Source: Actinomadura sp. NBRC 104425 (GTDB lineage Bacteria > Actinomycetota > Actinomycetes > Streptosporangiales > Streptosporangiaceae). From it: DNA of 64,000 nucleotides. Below are positions 16,701 through 24,190 of the stretch, piece by piece. Each line of letters begins with the position of its first letter. Within the stretch, counting starts at the first letter, position 1. Below the pieces are notes generated by a model that did no database searches, had not been told where the DNA came from, and was given only the letters and a program-made list of their open reading frames with translations. The stretch lies in NCBI RefSeq assembly GCF_030269545.1, contig NZ_BSTN01000019.1, positions 49,012 through 113,011 of the forward strand. Direction: 5' to 3'. Both the position numbers and the translations under genes were made by a program.

Positions 16701-17181
16701 TCTTCGCCGTCGGCTCGCTCTTCGCCGTCGGCTCGCTCTTCGCCGTCGGCTCGCTCTTCGACTTCGGCTCGGCCTCCGCCTTCGATGCCGCCTTCGATGC
16801 CGACTTCGGCGCCGCCTTCGGCTTGGACTTAACCTTCGGGGCGGCGGCCGCCGACTCGGCGGGCCTGCCCGGCTTCGGGTCGGCGGCGGGCTCGGCGGCG
16901 GGCTCGGCGGCTTTGTCCGCGTCCGGCCAGGGCACGCCCGCGCGGCGCCAGGCCTCCTCGGCGCGCTGCCAGGGGGACGGGACGTTCTTGGCGCGCCCGC
17001 CCCTGCCCCGGGACGGACGGCCGCCGGACACGGGCGTCTCGCCGAGCGTGTCGGGGGCGCTGAAGGCCAGCCGCTGCCGGATCCGGCGGGAGGCCCCCGC
17101 ACCGGACAGATCGGGCCCCGGGGAAGGATCCGTCCCCGCCTGTGGCCGGGCACTGTCCTGCTCAGGGGTCTGTGCCGTCAC
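13786..17181 (-). CDS. Membrane-anchored Asp-box beta-propeller protein with Lys/Ala/Pro repeat region
   Basis: A 1131-residue protein in three parts. Residues 1-115 are a disordered N-terminus. Residues about 115-310 are a low-complexity Lys/Ala/Pro/Ser region built of repeats such as KSEPTA (three in a row) and KPKAA. One membrane helix follows near 320-345 (RRRLVGAGAAAVVVAVVAAG), so the rest is probably outside. Residues 370-1131 carry at least ten Asp-box/BNR-like repeats of S-x-D-G-x-x-W form (SGDAGRSWR, TSRDGRVWT, TSADGRSWQ, TADGGRTWT, SADGRTWAP, SSDGGRTWR), predicted to fold as a multi-bladed propeller. The GTG at 17181 has a GAAGGAG ribosome-binding site. Asp-boxes do not themselves imply sialidase activity, and no catalytic set is recognised. 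The Lys-rich cytoplasmic part could bind nucleic acid or other polyanions. Function is unknown. Confidence 0.8.
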   Translation of the reverse strand: MTAQTPEQDSARPQAGTDPSPGPDLSGAGASRRIRQRLAFSAPDTLGETPVSGGRPSRGRGGRAKNVPSPWQRAEEAWRRAGVPWPDADKAAEPAAEPAADPKPGRPAESAAAAPKVKSKPKAAPKSASKAASKAEAEPKSKSEPTAKSEPTAKSEPTAKSEPKPRAEAAAKPVAAAKPKGASKAAAKPKTQPKAAAKAKADSKTASKDKTASKAVPKDKAAAKPKAAPQAKSKTGPKPKSGPKPKAGQKAAAAAKPKAAAKPKTESQPKTQPKTQTKAKAQAGPKPQTKAKAQTGPKTRAKAAEAPSTAPVAAARGRRRLVGAGAAAVVVAVVAAGVYATGNGDDEPGQAAPAAIAADRLFATDPAAGTDGLVQELSAVAASGGTVVAVGNEKAGDGAEGRERAQFLFSGDAGRSWRLAQVKAAGGGEPAPGDQPRHIAGGSGRWAALGQAASQAGAAAATAGVAVWTSRDGRVWTREAANASAAFRPGDRINALVRTSAGFAAVGANSPSGTFRGDQRAVLWTSADGRSWQRVDRPAGGEITGLDRVAATGNGALVAHGWFSRKVTKTVTRKGKRRKQTVTQRGEGLWLTADGGRTWTPVTVPQAQGSYGATIGLASGPGGVYVAREGRRVTKAKKRRTTTRYGVVFFSADGRTWAPAGQVSVPSYGGVARLAGSSTGLAVLVRGKGGAGTVLRSGDGRTWRPGGDVGAMAAAPGSGLTVSGLTVAAGAAAVITGRRGDDPYLALSGEAAARPVNVVDLAKVPGAIRPERAVTSMSVGAGRVVAVGSTGGGGAVWSAPAATPGSWARAQTPDLRAGKAVGGPRQPRQRFGDVVYGAKGWLAVGRVTAPDGKVTPLVAGSADGVTWRKTPFPGARGNMVDGVTSGPSGYVVVGTSGGKAAAWRSTDLKSWKRGSNAGKGDLDGRTWMRDVTAVSKGYVAVGGRPTAAGSGRKPAKPVSYRPAVWTSQDGVKWSAVAPPPLPSGVASGAFHQIVARGDVLVALGWGTTPQTAGRPARWLGFIGVSSDGGRTWRTSVPAGAEEASELTSAAVTPKGFVVAGAVGRNGAQDAVMWASADGVTWRRVPTRGTGLDGPGDQRLTALAAVGGDVLAVGVDADHRGETPTLWRTTAP
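16693..16761. repeat. 18-bp tandem repeat within the propeller protein gene
   Basis: The unit CGGCTCGCTCTTCGCCGT occurs three times without change (16693-16746) and continues as a partial fourth copy. On the coding strand it encodes the KSEPTA repeats. It lies in a longer degenerate region (about 16230-16830) rich in GCCTTCGGCTTG-like words, a place where slippage could change protein length. Confidence 0.85.
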
Positions 17182-17327
17182 TCCCGCTCCTTCACGCGCG
17201 CAGCGGTCCCGCAGGACCCGTCGGTGCCGACTCGGCGATGGAACACCATCCAACCGCGTCACATCAGTCTCTGTACCGACAACCGCCGGATCGCCGGTCA
17301 AAGGTATCGCGGAGCGTTTATATCGCC

Positions 17328-17951
17328 TCAGGCCAGGCGAAGTTGATCTTTTGCCTCGATCGCCCCTTTGTAGGCGATGCCGTGCACCTGCACGACGGGA
17401 GCGTCCAGGTCGGCGGCGGCCCCGTGCACGTCGGCGGACACGCCCAGCCCGCTGATCTCCAGCCGCACGTTCGGCGGGACGACGATGTCGACGTTCGACT
17501 TGTAGGCGACCACCCGCACGACGGTGACCGGCGAGGACAGCTCGGCCGACCGCAGGTCGAGCAGGCATCCGCCCTTGTAGACCACGACGGTGTACCGCTC
17601 GGGCAGGCGCCAGCGCCCGGTGCGGCGCACGCTGCTCTTGTAGGCCATCTGCCAGCGTCCGGCCAGGCCCGTGCGCGGCGCGGGGACGACGCGGGCCCGC
17701 GGGGCGGCCGCGGCCGTGCCGTCCGGCGCGGTCCGGCCGGTGCCGGGCAGGTCGGCGGTGAGGCGGTCGAGATCGGCGTAGGTGCGGGCGGCCAGAACCA
17801 GGTCGATGCGCTCGTCGAGCTCGGCCTCGGTCAGCCTCCCCTCGGCGAAGGCGGTGTGCAGGCGGACGAGGCGTTCGTCGCGGTCGCGGTCGGAGGCGCG
17901 CTGAGACGACCCGGCCGGTGGCGCGGGCCGCGGCCGCTGCTCGACAGTCAT
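17328..17951 (-). CDS. DUF1707 and LiaF-like cell-wall stress domain protein
   Basis: A 207-residue protein. The DUF1707 domain (about residues 20-70) has the typical RDERLVRLHTAFAEGRLTEA and ELDERIDLVLAARTYADLDR pattern, followed by LTADLP. The C-terminal half (TVVVYKGGCLLDLRSAEL up to VHGIAYKGAIEAK) resembles the C-terminal beta-helix of LiaF/DUF2154 proteins, with repeated Y-K-x strands (AYKSSV, VYKGGC, AYKSNV, AYKGAI). No membrane helix separates the two, unlike many relatives. The ATG at 17951 has a GGGGAGA site. LiaF-like proteins act in envelope-stress sensing; a similar role here is inferred. An imperfect inverted repeat upstream may control it. Confidence 0.8.
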   Translation of the reverse strand: MTVEQRPRPAPPAGSSQRASDRDRDERLVRLHTAFAEGRLTEAELDERIDLVLAARTYADLDRLTADLPGTGRTAPDGTAAAAPRARVVPAPRTGLAGRWQMAYKSSVRRTGRWRLPERYTVVVYKGGCLLDLRSAELSSPVTVVRVVAYKSNVDIVVPPNVRLEISGLGVSADVHGAAADLDAPVVQVHGIAYKGAIEAKDQLRLA

Positions 17952-18085
17952 GGCATCTCCCCTTCGCGTCCTTGCGCGGCGCCGCGCCGGACGCCTGCCC
18001 CAGCGCCCGGAGGGACGGCGCCGCCGCCGAGCCTGCACCCTCCCGCCGCCGGAGGGTCAAGGCGAGTCGACCTTGGCCGAATAAA

Positions 18086-18104
18086 CGAGATACATCGTAA
18101 CTCG
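18086..18104. promoter_or_regulatory. Imperfect inverted repeat upstream of the DUF1707 gene
   Basis: CGAGATAC and GTAACTCG form 8-bp arms with one mismatch and a 3-base spacer in an AT-richer patch 135 bases above the DUF1707 start. A further GAGATATC word lies at about 18122. Similar ATATC/CGTA words occur before PadR-controlled genes; the regulator is unknown. Confidence 0.4.
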
Positions 18105-18233
18105 ACTTCGCTCGCCGGGCGAGAGATATCGGGGTGGACGCGTGCCCTGCACCCGTCCGCGCGGACGGTCCGTTACATTCGCGATACGTCAGGTGATCAA
18201 GAAGGCCCGGTACTCGGGGAAGGGGCGTGTCCC

Positions 18234-18836
18234 GTGGTGAACTCGGTCGGCCGCGCGTTCGGCCCGTACACCCTCTACGACCTGGACGCCATGCCCGAGG
18301 ACGGCGGGCGCCGCTACGAGCTGGCGGACGGCTGGCTGACCGAGCTGCCCGGCGACGTGTGGCACGACCACGCCGCCGCCCGGCTGCGCGACATCCTCAA
18401 GGACGCCGCCGGGCTGGCCGGCGCGGACGTGCACGTGGCGGGCGCGCCGCAGGATGTCATCACGCCGCGCGGCGTGCGCAAGCCCGACGTGTTCGTGGTC
18501 GGCCGGGAGGTGGCCCGCGCCGCGCTGGAGCGCCGCAGCCGCGCCTACTACGGCCCCGACCTGCTGCTGGTCGCCGAGGTCGTCACGCCGCGCACCGGCA
18601 GCGAGCGAATCGACCGGTGCGCGAAGGTCGCCGAGTACGCCGCCGCCGGCATCCCGCACTACTGGATCGTCGATCTGGAGCCGCGGCCCGCGGTGACGCT
18701 GCTGGAGCTGACCGCCCCGGCGCGGGGCGGCGCGGTGTACCGCACGCACGCCCGCGTGAGGGCGGGCGAGGAGCTGGTGGTCGAACGCCCGTTTCCCGTC
18801 GGTTTCGACCCGGCCCGGCTGTCGGAGATGGAGTGA
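18234..18836 (+). CDS. Uma2 family (DUF820) endonuclease-fold protein
   Basis: A 200-residue member of the Uma2 family, which has a PD-(D/E)xK nuclease fold. The core shows RRYELADGWLTELPG (the conserved E at the first strand), RKPDVFVVG (the RxPDxxV motif), LLLVAEVVTPRTGSERIDR (the V-E-V-x-S/T-P element with catalytic Glu) and KVAEYAAAGIPHYWIVD (the K-x-x-x-Y-x-x-x-G-V/I-x-x-Y-W-I-V-D signature). All key positions are intact. The GTG at 18234 is preceded by GGGAAGGGG. Uma2 genes are numerous in actinomycetes, and a specific role is not known; nuclease activity is inferred from fold only. It stands alone between the DUF1707 gene and the conservon. Confidence 0.85.
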   Translation: MVNSVGRAFGPYTLYDLDAMPEDGGRRYELADGWLTELPGDVWHDHAAARLRDILKDAAGLAGADVHVAGAPQDVITPRGVRKPDVFVVGREVARAALERRSRAYYGPDLLLVAEVVTPRTGSERIDRCAKVAEYAAAGIPHYWIVDLEPRPAVTLLELTAPARGGAVYRTHARVRAGEELVVERPFPVGFDPARLSEME

Positions 18837-18960
18837 AGCCGTCCGGGGCGCGGACGTGCCGCAGGCGCCGGCCCCGGCGGGGACGCGGGCGGGCCGCCCG
18901 TCCCGCCGGGGCCGGAAAGGCGCCGGTGAGCCGCGCGGCGGCGGCCGGCGCGGCCGCGGT

Positions 18961-19575
18961 TCAGTGGGTGAGCGCGCCCGGGTCCCGGCGGCTGCTCATC
19001 GACCGCATGATGTGCTCCACCAGCGTGATCAGCACCTGCTTGGCCGACTCGCGGTCGCGCACGTCGCAGTCGATGACCGGCACGTACGACGGCAGGTCCA
19101 GGGCGTCGCGCACCTGCTCGGGCGAGTGCCGCGCGGCGCCCTCGAAGCGGTTGACCCCGATGATGAACGGGACGCCGCGGCGTTCGAAGTAGTCCACCGA
19201 GGCGAAGCAGTCGGCCAGCCGCCGGGTGTCGACGAGCACCACCGCGCCCAGGGCGCCCTTGGCCAGCTCGTCCCACATGAACCAGAACCGGTCCTGGCCC
19301 GGCGTGCCGAACACGAACAGCACCAGGCCGTTGGGCAGCGTGATGCGCCCGAAGTCCATGGCCACCGTCGTGGTCGTCTTGTCCTGGACGGCGGTGGTGT
19401 CGTCGATCCCGATGCTCTTTTCGGTGAGCGCCTCCTCGGTGCGCAGCGGCCGGATCTCGCTCACCGCGCTCACCAGCGTGGTCTTGCCGACTCCGAACCC
19501 GCCGGCCACCAGGATCTTGACGGTCAGCGCGGAATCGCCCGGCGGCGGGCCCGCGTCAGAGCGCACGGATTCCAT
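18961..19575 (-). CDS. cvnD: Conservon small GTPase-like protein CvnD
   Basis: A 204-residue P-loop GTP-binding protein, the last gene of a conservon. The Walker A motif is GGFGVGKTT (about residues 25-33), switch II resembles FGTPGQDRFWF, and the guanine-specificity motif is GVNRFEG in place of canonical NKxD. This family works at the membrane with the sensor CvnA, CvnB and CvnC in a complex likened to eukaryotic G-protein systems and linked to development and secondary metabolism. The start overlaps the cvnC end by 20 bases. Neighbours and order (A-B-C-D) are exactly the conservon order. Confidence 0.93.
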   Translation of the reverse strand: MESVRSDAGPPPGDSALTVKILVAGGFGVGKTTLVSAVSEIRPLRTEEALTEKSIGIDDTTAVQDKTTTTVAMDFGRITLPNGLVLFVFGTPGQDRFWFMWDELAKGALGAVVLVDTRRLADCFASVDYFERRGVPFIIGVNRFEGAARHSPEQVRDALDLPSYVPVIDCDVRDRESAKQVLITLVEHIMRSMSSRRDPGALTH

Positions 19576-20032
19576 CGATCACTTCCTTGAGTACGCGCTC
19601 GCTGGGGAACTGGGCCACCGGCGCGGGTCGGCGGACCTGGATCAGCGAGCGGTCGAGCAGGTCGCCGAGCAGGACCCGGACGACCCCGAGGGGGAGTTCC
19701 AGTTCCGACGCTATCTCGACAACCGACAGCGGGGTGTGGCAAAGTGCCAAGATCATTTCATGTTCCGGCTCCGGTGCCCACTGGGACGCTCCCGATCCGG
19801 CCGGGACCTGCTCTGCGGCGTCGCCGTCCGCGGCGAGCCCGGCCGCCGCCTGCTCGTCGGTGACGATCAGCGCGACCAGGTCGAACTGCTCGGCGAGCTG
19901 GTGGTCCGTGCGGCCCCCGGTGAGCGCATACGGGCGCACCACGGGCCCGTTCGACTCGTCGTGCCAGACCGGCGGCCGGCGCCCCGCGGCGCCGGAGCCG
20001 GTGGAATGCGGGCCCGCCATGTCACGCGCCAC
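19556..20032 (-). CDS. cvnC: Conservon DUF742 protein CvnC
   Basis: A DUF742 protein of about 158 residues. After a disordered N-terminus comes NGPVVRPYALTGGRT, the hallmark RPY-x-L-T-x-G-R segment. The C-terminal half is a winged-helix-like domain with CHTPLSVVEIASELELPLGV and VRVLLGDLLDRSLIQVRRP, typical of CvnC. The GTG at 20032 overlaps the cvnB stop codon; an ATG at 20020 is an alternative start. It is thought to link the CvnA kinase to the GTPase CvnD. An acidic insert (residues 60-80) is longer than in many relatives. Confidence 0.92.
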   Translation of the reverse strand: MARDMAGPHSTGSGAAGRRPPVWHDESNGPVVRPYALTGGRTDHQLAEQFDLVALIVTDEQAAAGLAADGDAAEQVPAGSGASQWAPEPEHEMILALCHTPLSVVEIASELELPLGVVRVLLGDLLDRSLIQVRRPAPVAQFPSERVLKEVIDGIRAL

Positions 20033-20465
20033 CTGGTTCGGAGCCCACCCGCGGGTCGGCCGACAGATGCTGCCCGACCCGCGTGACCAGCATCGCCATC
20101 TCGTAGGCGATGACGCCGAGGTCGGCGCCCGCGTCGGCGAGCACCGCCAGGCAGGCGCCCTGCCCGGCGGCGGTGACGAACAGGAACGCCGACTCCATCT
20201 CCACGATCGTCTGCCGCACCGGACCGCCGCCGAAGCTCTCCCCGGCGCCGCGGGCGAGGCTCTGGAAGCTGGCCGCCACCGCGGACAGGTGGTCGGACTG
20301 CTCGGCGTCCAGCCCGCTGGAGGAGGCGATGCGCAGGCCGTCGCTGGACAGCACGACCGCGTTCTGCACCTTCGCCACCCGTTGGACCAGGTTGTCGAGC
20401 AGCCAGCTCAGCTCACCGCCGGGTCCGCCCGCAGTGTCCGTGCCGGCCTGCTGGGATTCTGTCAT
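20022..20465 (-). CDS. cvnB: Conservon roadblock/LC7 protein CvnB
   Basis: A 147-residue roadblock/LC7-domain protein, probably the GTPase-activating or adaptor subunit for CvnD. The domain starts at LSWLLDNLVQRVAKVQNAVV and runs to VIAYEMAMLVTRVGQHLSAD, including SSDGLRIASSSGLD and the FLFVTAAGQGACLAVLADAG strand pair. Its ATG overlaps the cvnA stop in ATGA, indicating translational coupling. A near-paralogue lies separately at 23472-23870. Confidence 0.93.
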   Translation of the reverse strand: MTESQQAGTDTAGGPGGELSWLLDNLVQRVAKVQNAVVLSSDGLRIASSSGLDAEQSDHLSAVAASFQSLARGAGESFGGGPVRQTIVEMESAFLFVTAAGQGACLAVLADAGADLGVIAYEMAMLVTRVGQHLSADPRVGSEPGGA

Positions 20466-23212
20466 CGGCTGTCGTCCTCCTGGGCTCGGGGGGATTGGGC
20501 TGGGGGCGGCGGGGCGCCGTCCCGCTCCGCCTCCCGGCGGCCGCGTTCCCAACCGCGCTGCATCGCCGACAGCATCGTGCGCAGGCTGTCGGGCGAGCGC
20601 TGCGGGTCCGCGGCGGCCGGACCGGCGGCGGCGGGCTCGGCGGGCGGGGCGTCCGCCTGCGGGGCGGGCGGAGCGGGCAGGGGGCCGGTGCCGGCGGGCG
20701 GGGCGCCGTCGTCCGGGGGACGCAGCCCGGCGGCGGCCAGGTCGGCGTCCACCTTCTCGCGCAGCTGGGGCACCAGGTGCGTCTGGCGCCTGCGGCGCGG
20801 CAGCCCGTCCTCGGTCAGGAGCGGCTCCTGGTCCGCCGCGGGCGGCCGCCGCTCCTCGGCGGATGCCCCGGTGGCGGGGGACGTGTCTTCTGCGGACGCC
20901 CCCGCGGCGGGGGGCGCCTCGTCGGAGGGGGGCGCCTCATCGGCGGGAGGCCCGCCGACGGGCGGACGTCCCGTGCGGCGCCGCCGCGGCAGCTCGTCCG
21001 TCGCCGCGTCGCCGGCCGCGGGCTGCAGCGCGGGCGGCGCCGGCTTGTCGGACCGCTCGGACGGCGCCGGCGACTCGGACCTCGCGGACGGTCCGGCCAC
21101 CAGCCGCATGACGCCCTGCTGCCCGGACGCGGCGGCCGGCGCCGAGGCGGGCGCCGCGACCACCACGGGCTGCGGCAGCACCCGCCGGTCCTGCTCGCCC
21201 TCGGACTGCCGGACGGGCGGGTCCTCGGGCTCGACGATCAGCGACGACGGCAGCAGCACGATCGCCGTCGTCCCGCCGTACGGGGAGGGGCGCAGCGTGA
21301 CCTGGATGTCGTGGCGGTGGGCCAGGCGCGCCACCACGAACAGGCCGAGGCGGGCGCTGTCGGCGGGGTCGAACTCCGGCGGGTCGGCCAGCCGCTCGTT
21401 GGCCAGCCGCACCGCCTCGGCGGACATGCCGAGCCCCCGGTCCTCGACCTCGATGGCGAAGCCGCTGGCCACCGGGTGCCCGCTGACCCGCACGGGCGAC
21501 TGCGGCGGGGAGAACGTGGTGGCGTTCTCCACGATCTCGGCCAGCAGGTGCACCACGTCGGCGACGGCGGATCCGGCCAGCGCCAGCCGGGGCAGCGGCT
21601 GCACCCGGACCCGCGGGTAGTCCTCCACCTCGGCGACCGCGCCGCGCACCACGTCCACCAGCGGCACCGGGCGGCGCCAGCCGCGGCCGGACGGGCGGCC
21701 GGCCAGGATGACCAGGCCCTCGGCGTGCCGCCGCATGCGGGTGGCCAGGTGGTCCAGGCGGAACAGGTCGGCCAGCTCGGCGGGGTCCTCGGTGCGGTGC
21801 TCCATCTCGTCCAGCAGGCTGAGCTGGCGGTGCAGCAGCGCCTGGTTGCGGCGGGCCAGGTTGACGAACACCTCGTTGAGGCCGCGCCGGGCGTCGACCT
21901 CGGCGGCGGCGGCCAGCAGGACCGCCTCCCGGGCGCGCGCGAACGACTGGGAGATCTGCCGGATCTCGTCGATCCGGTAGTCGTCCTCGGGCTCCTCGTC
22001 GGCGGTGCGGAGCGGCCGTCCGGCGCGCGCGTCCTCGGCGAGCTGGGGCAGCCGCCGCTTGGTGAAGTCGACGACGCGGGCGGTCAGCGTGCGGCACTCG
22101 CGCAGCAGCCGCCGCGACACGCGCGCCGCGACCACCAGGGAGAGCACCAGCGCGAGCAGGCCGAGGCCGCCGGCGGCGGCGAGCCGGGCGAACACGCCGA
22201 CGGCGATGCCGCGGGCCCGGTGGGTGACGCCGTCCAGCACCTGGTTCTCGAAGCCGTAGAGGCGGTCGAGGACGGGCTCGGCGGCCGCGTTCCAGTCCAC
22301 CGCGCCGACGGGCGGCGTCATGTGCGCGGCGGAGTCGGCCGCGGCGCCGGTGCGCGCCGTGCGGGCCGTGGTCTCGGTGCGGCCGGCCGTACGCGCACCG
22401 GTGCGCGCGGTCGGTTCGGCCGCGTGCATGATCCGCTCCTCCAGGTTGCGCAGCCGGGAGAACTGCGGCATGGCGACCAGCCGGTCGTAGCGGCCCCGGT
22501 CGGCGGCGGTCAGGCCCGGTACCGCGTCGGCGTAGGTGTACCGCTGGACGCCGGCGAGCTGGGCGAACAGGGCGCGTTCGGCGGCGGTCAGGCGGCCCGC
22601 CGCCAGCACGCCGGTGATCAGGGCGTCCTCGCGGGCCAGGTACTCGCGGGCGCGGGTGAGCTGCAGCAGGGCGCGGGCCTCGGCGGCGATGCGCGGGTCC
22701 TCGGGGGTGACGGCCCCGTAGACGCCGAACGCGGCGTCGATGACCTCCGAGTAGTCGGTCAGGATCCGGGTGCGGTCGGCGCCGCGCTGGTCGACCAGGC
22801 GGCGGATGCCGTCCAGCTCGCCCAGCTCCCGCAGCAGCCCGTCCAGGCGCGCGCGGACGGGGGGTTCGAGCGTGTCGCCGGCCTCCGGGTCCTTCCTGTA
22901 ACGCTCCACGGTCGCCCGGGCCCCGTCGGTGGCCCGGCGCTGGGCGGTCAGCTCGGACTGCCGGGCCGCGGAGCGGGCGCCCAGGACGGCCAGCGACAGG
23001 CGGCGCTCCTTCTGCAGCGCGTCGACCAGCCGCTGGGTGGGCAGCAGCGTCCGGTTCTGGAACCGGTCGCTGTCCAGCAGGGCCTTGGCGTCACCGAAAC
23101 TGATCGTGGTGAGGTAGCCCCACAGCGCGACCAGCGACAGCAGCGGCACGAGGAGCATCAACGCGATCCTCGACCGGATGGAGGTGAAACGCCGGGCCCT
23201 CACGGTCGGCAC
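20462..23212 (-). CDS. cvnA: Conservon sensor histidine kinase-like protein CvnA
   Basis: A 916-residue membrane protein, first gene of the conservon. A membrane helix near residues 17-36 (IALMLLVPLLSLVALWGYL) precedes an extracytoplasmic helical region (about 40-330) of nitrate/nitrite-sensor (NIT) type. A second helix lies near 334-368. The cytoplasmic part has a helical dimerisation region and an HATPase domain (about 560-645) with N, G1 and G2 elements: EIVENATTFS, VEDRGLGMSAEAV and LGLFVVARLAHRH. No canonical phosphorylated H-box is obvious, as usual in this family. The last 240 residues are Pro/Ala/Asp/Glu-rich and probably disordered. The GTG at 23212 is assumed. It is expected to sense an outside signal and pass it to CvnB-D. 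Confidence 0.92.
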   Translation of the reverse strand: MPTVRARRFTSIRSRIALMLLVPLLSLVALWGYLTTISFGDAKALLDSDRFQNRTLLPTQRLVDALQKERRLSLAVLGARSAARQSELTAQRRATDGARATVERYRKDPEAGDTLEPPVRARLDGLLRELGELDGIRRLVDQRGADRTRILTDYSEVIDAAFGVYGAVTPEDPRIAAEARALLQLTRAREYLAREDALITGVLAAGRLTAAERALFAQLAGVQRYTYADAVPGLTAADRGRYDRLVAMPQFSRLRNLEERIMHAAEPTARTGARTAGRTETTARTARTGAAADSAAHMTPPVGAVDWNAAAEPVLDRLYGFENQVLDGVTHRARGIAVGVFARLAAAGGLGLLALVLSLVVAARVSRRLLRECRTLTARVVDFTKRRLPQLAEDARAGRPLRTADEEPEDDYRIDEIRQISQSFARAREAVLLAAAAEVDARRGLNEVFVNLARRNQALLHRQLSLLDEMEHRTEDPAELADLFRLDHLATRMRRHAEGLVILAGRPSGRGWRRPVPLVDVVRGAVAEVEDYPRVRVQPLPRLALAGSAVADVVHLLAEIVENATTFSPPQSPVRVSGHPVASGFAIEVEDRGLGMSAEAVRLANERLADPPEFDPADSARLGLFVVARLAHRHDIQVTLRPSPYGGTTAIVLLPSSLIVEPEDPPVRQSEGEQDRRVLPQPVVVAAPASAPAAASGQQGVMRLVAGPSARSESPAPSERSDKPAPPALQPAAGDAATDELPRRRRTGRPPVGGPPADEAPPSDEAPPAAGASAEDTSPATGASAEERRPPAADQEPLLTEDGLPRRRRQTHLVPQLREKVDADLAAAGLRPPDDGAPPAGTGPLPAPPAPQADAPPAEPAAAGPAAADPQRSPDSLRTMLSAMQRGWERGRREAERDGAPPPPAQSPRAQEDDSR

Positions 23213-23471
23213 ACCGGGCGCGCGTGGGCGGTCGAGGGCAGCCGGGGGGACGACATGCTGGTGAACCTCCCGAATGCGGGTTCTGCGGGGGTTTGCCGGA
23301 GCCTACTATGGCGGCCCGGCATTGCCGATCTTCGGGGCGGCGCGCCGTGACGGGCCGAACGCCGAAAGTCAGGCCCGGTGGGCGCACGAAGGCGCGCCCC
23401 GCCGCACCGGCCGCCTGGCCGGTGCGTTCGGGACGGCGGGACGGCCCGCCCGCGGGCCACCGGGCATCCCC

Positions 23472-23870
23472 TCAGGCGAACCTCGGATCGACCTGCATGT
23501 GCGTGCCCACCCGCTTGATCAGCACGGCCATCTCGTAGGCGATCAGGCCGGCGTCGGCCTCGGCCTCGGCGAGCACGGCCAGGCAGGAGCCGTCGCCCGC
23601 GGCGGTCACGAACAGCAGGACGTGGTCCATCTCGATGATGGTCTGGCGGACGTTTCCGCCGCCGAAGTGCCGTCCGGCGCCCCGGGCCAGGCTCTGCACG
23701 CCGGCGGCGAGCGCCGCGAGGTGCTCGGCATCCTCGCGGGCCAGTTCACGGGAGGCGGCGACAGCGAGGCCGTCCCTCGACAGCAGCACCGCCTGCCGGA
23801 CCGCCGGCACACGCTCGGCGAAGTCGTTGACCAGCCAGTTCAGCTCACCGGTCGCGGTGTTGTGCGTCAT
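23472..23870 (-). CDS. Solitary roadblock/LC7 protein (CvnB paralogue)
   Basis: A 132-residue roadblock/LC7 protein, clearly similar to the conservon cvnB product over its whole length (LNWLVNDFAERVPAVRQAVL, SRDGLAVAASREL, VQSLARGAGRHFGGGNVRQT, FVTAAGDGSCLAVLAEAEAD, IAYEMAVLIKRVGTHMQVDP). It lies 259 bases upstream of cvnA on the same strand, and no other conservon gene accompanies it. It may compete with or substitute for CvnB in the complex. The ATG at 23870 has a GGGAAAGATG context. The intervening 260 bases contain nothing recognised. Confidence 0.87.
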   Translation of the reverse strand: MTHNTATGELNWLVNDFAERVPAVRQAVLLSRDGLAVAASRELAREDAEHLAALAAGVQSLARGAGRHFGGGNVRQTIIEMDHVLLFVTAAGDGSCLAVLAEAEADAGLIAYEMAVLIKRVGTHMQVDPRFA

Positions 23871-24190
23871 CTTTCCCTCGTCGGTCGGCAGGCTCCCGGC
23901 GTCCGCGTCGGCCGTTTTCGGACGCGTCCCCGGCCCCTGAAAGCGCCGCAGACATTACCAGCCGCTATGCGGCATTTCCACGGATTCGCCATTTGGCACG
24001 CCGACGGACGCCCACCCCATCTCCCGACACAGATGTCTTATTTGCGTAATTAGTCCGAATTGACGCTCGGTGTCGCGCGGTCGAAGCGCAGGTCGCGGGC
24101 GTCCGTGCGGCCGGGCCCGGTGCTGTGCCATGATGCCCTGAAACGCCGAGCCGTCCGCGTGCGACGGCCGACGGCGTTACGATTCCCGCC
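23871..24190. promoter_or_regulatory. Divergent intergenic region with an AT-rich segment
   Basis: About 320 bases between divergently oriented genes. The segment 24027-24062 (CTTATTTGCGTAATTAGT) is strikingly AT-rich for this genome, and a small hairpin (GCCGC, TAT, GCGGC) lies near 23960. Both fit a promoter region, but no specific boxes can be assigned with confidence. Confidence 0.4.

Noticed and set aside
15915..17153. Arg/Pro/Ser-rich minus-strand frame within the repeat region
   Set aside because: Out-of-frame reading of the KPKAA repeats of the real gene.
13828..17346. 1170-codon plus-strand frame opposite the propeller protein
   Set aside because: Composition reflects the repeat DNA (Leu/Arg/Gly runs); the minus strand has the ribosome-binding site, membrane helix and Asp-boxes.
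20495..23350. 950-codon plus-strand frame opposite cvnA
   Set aside because: Shadow of cvnA; Gly/Arg/Val-rich without motifs, and it crosses the conservon gene borders.
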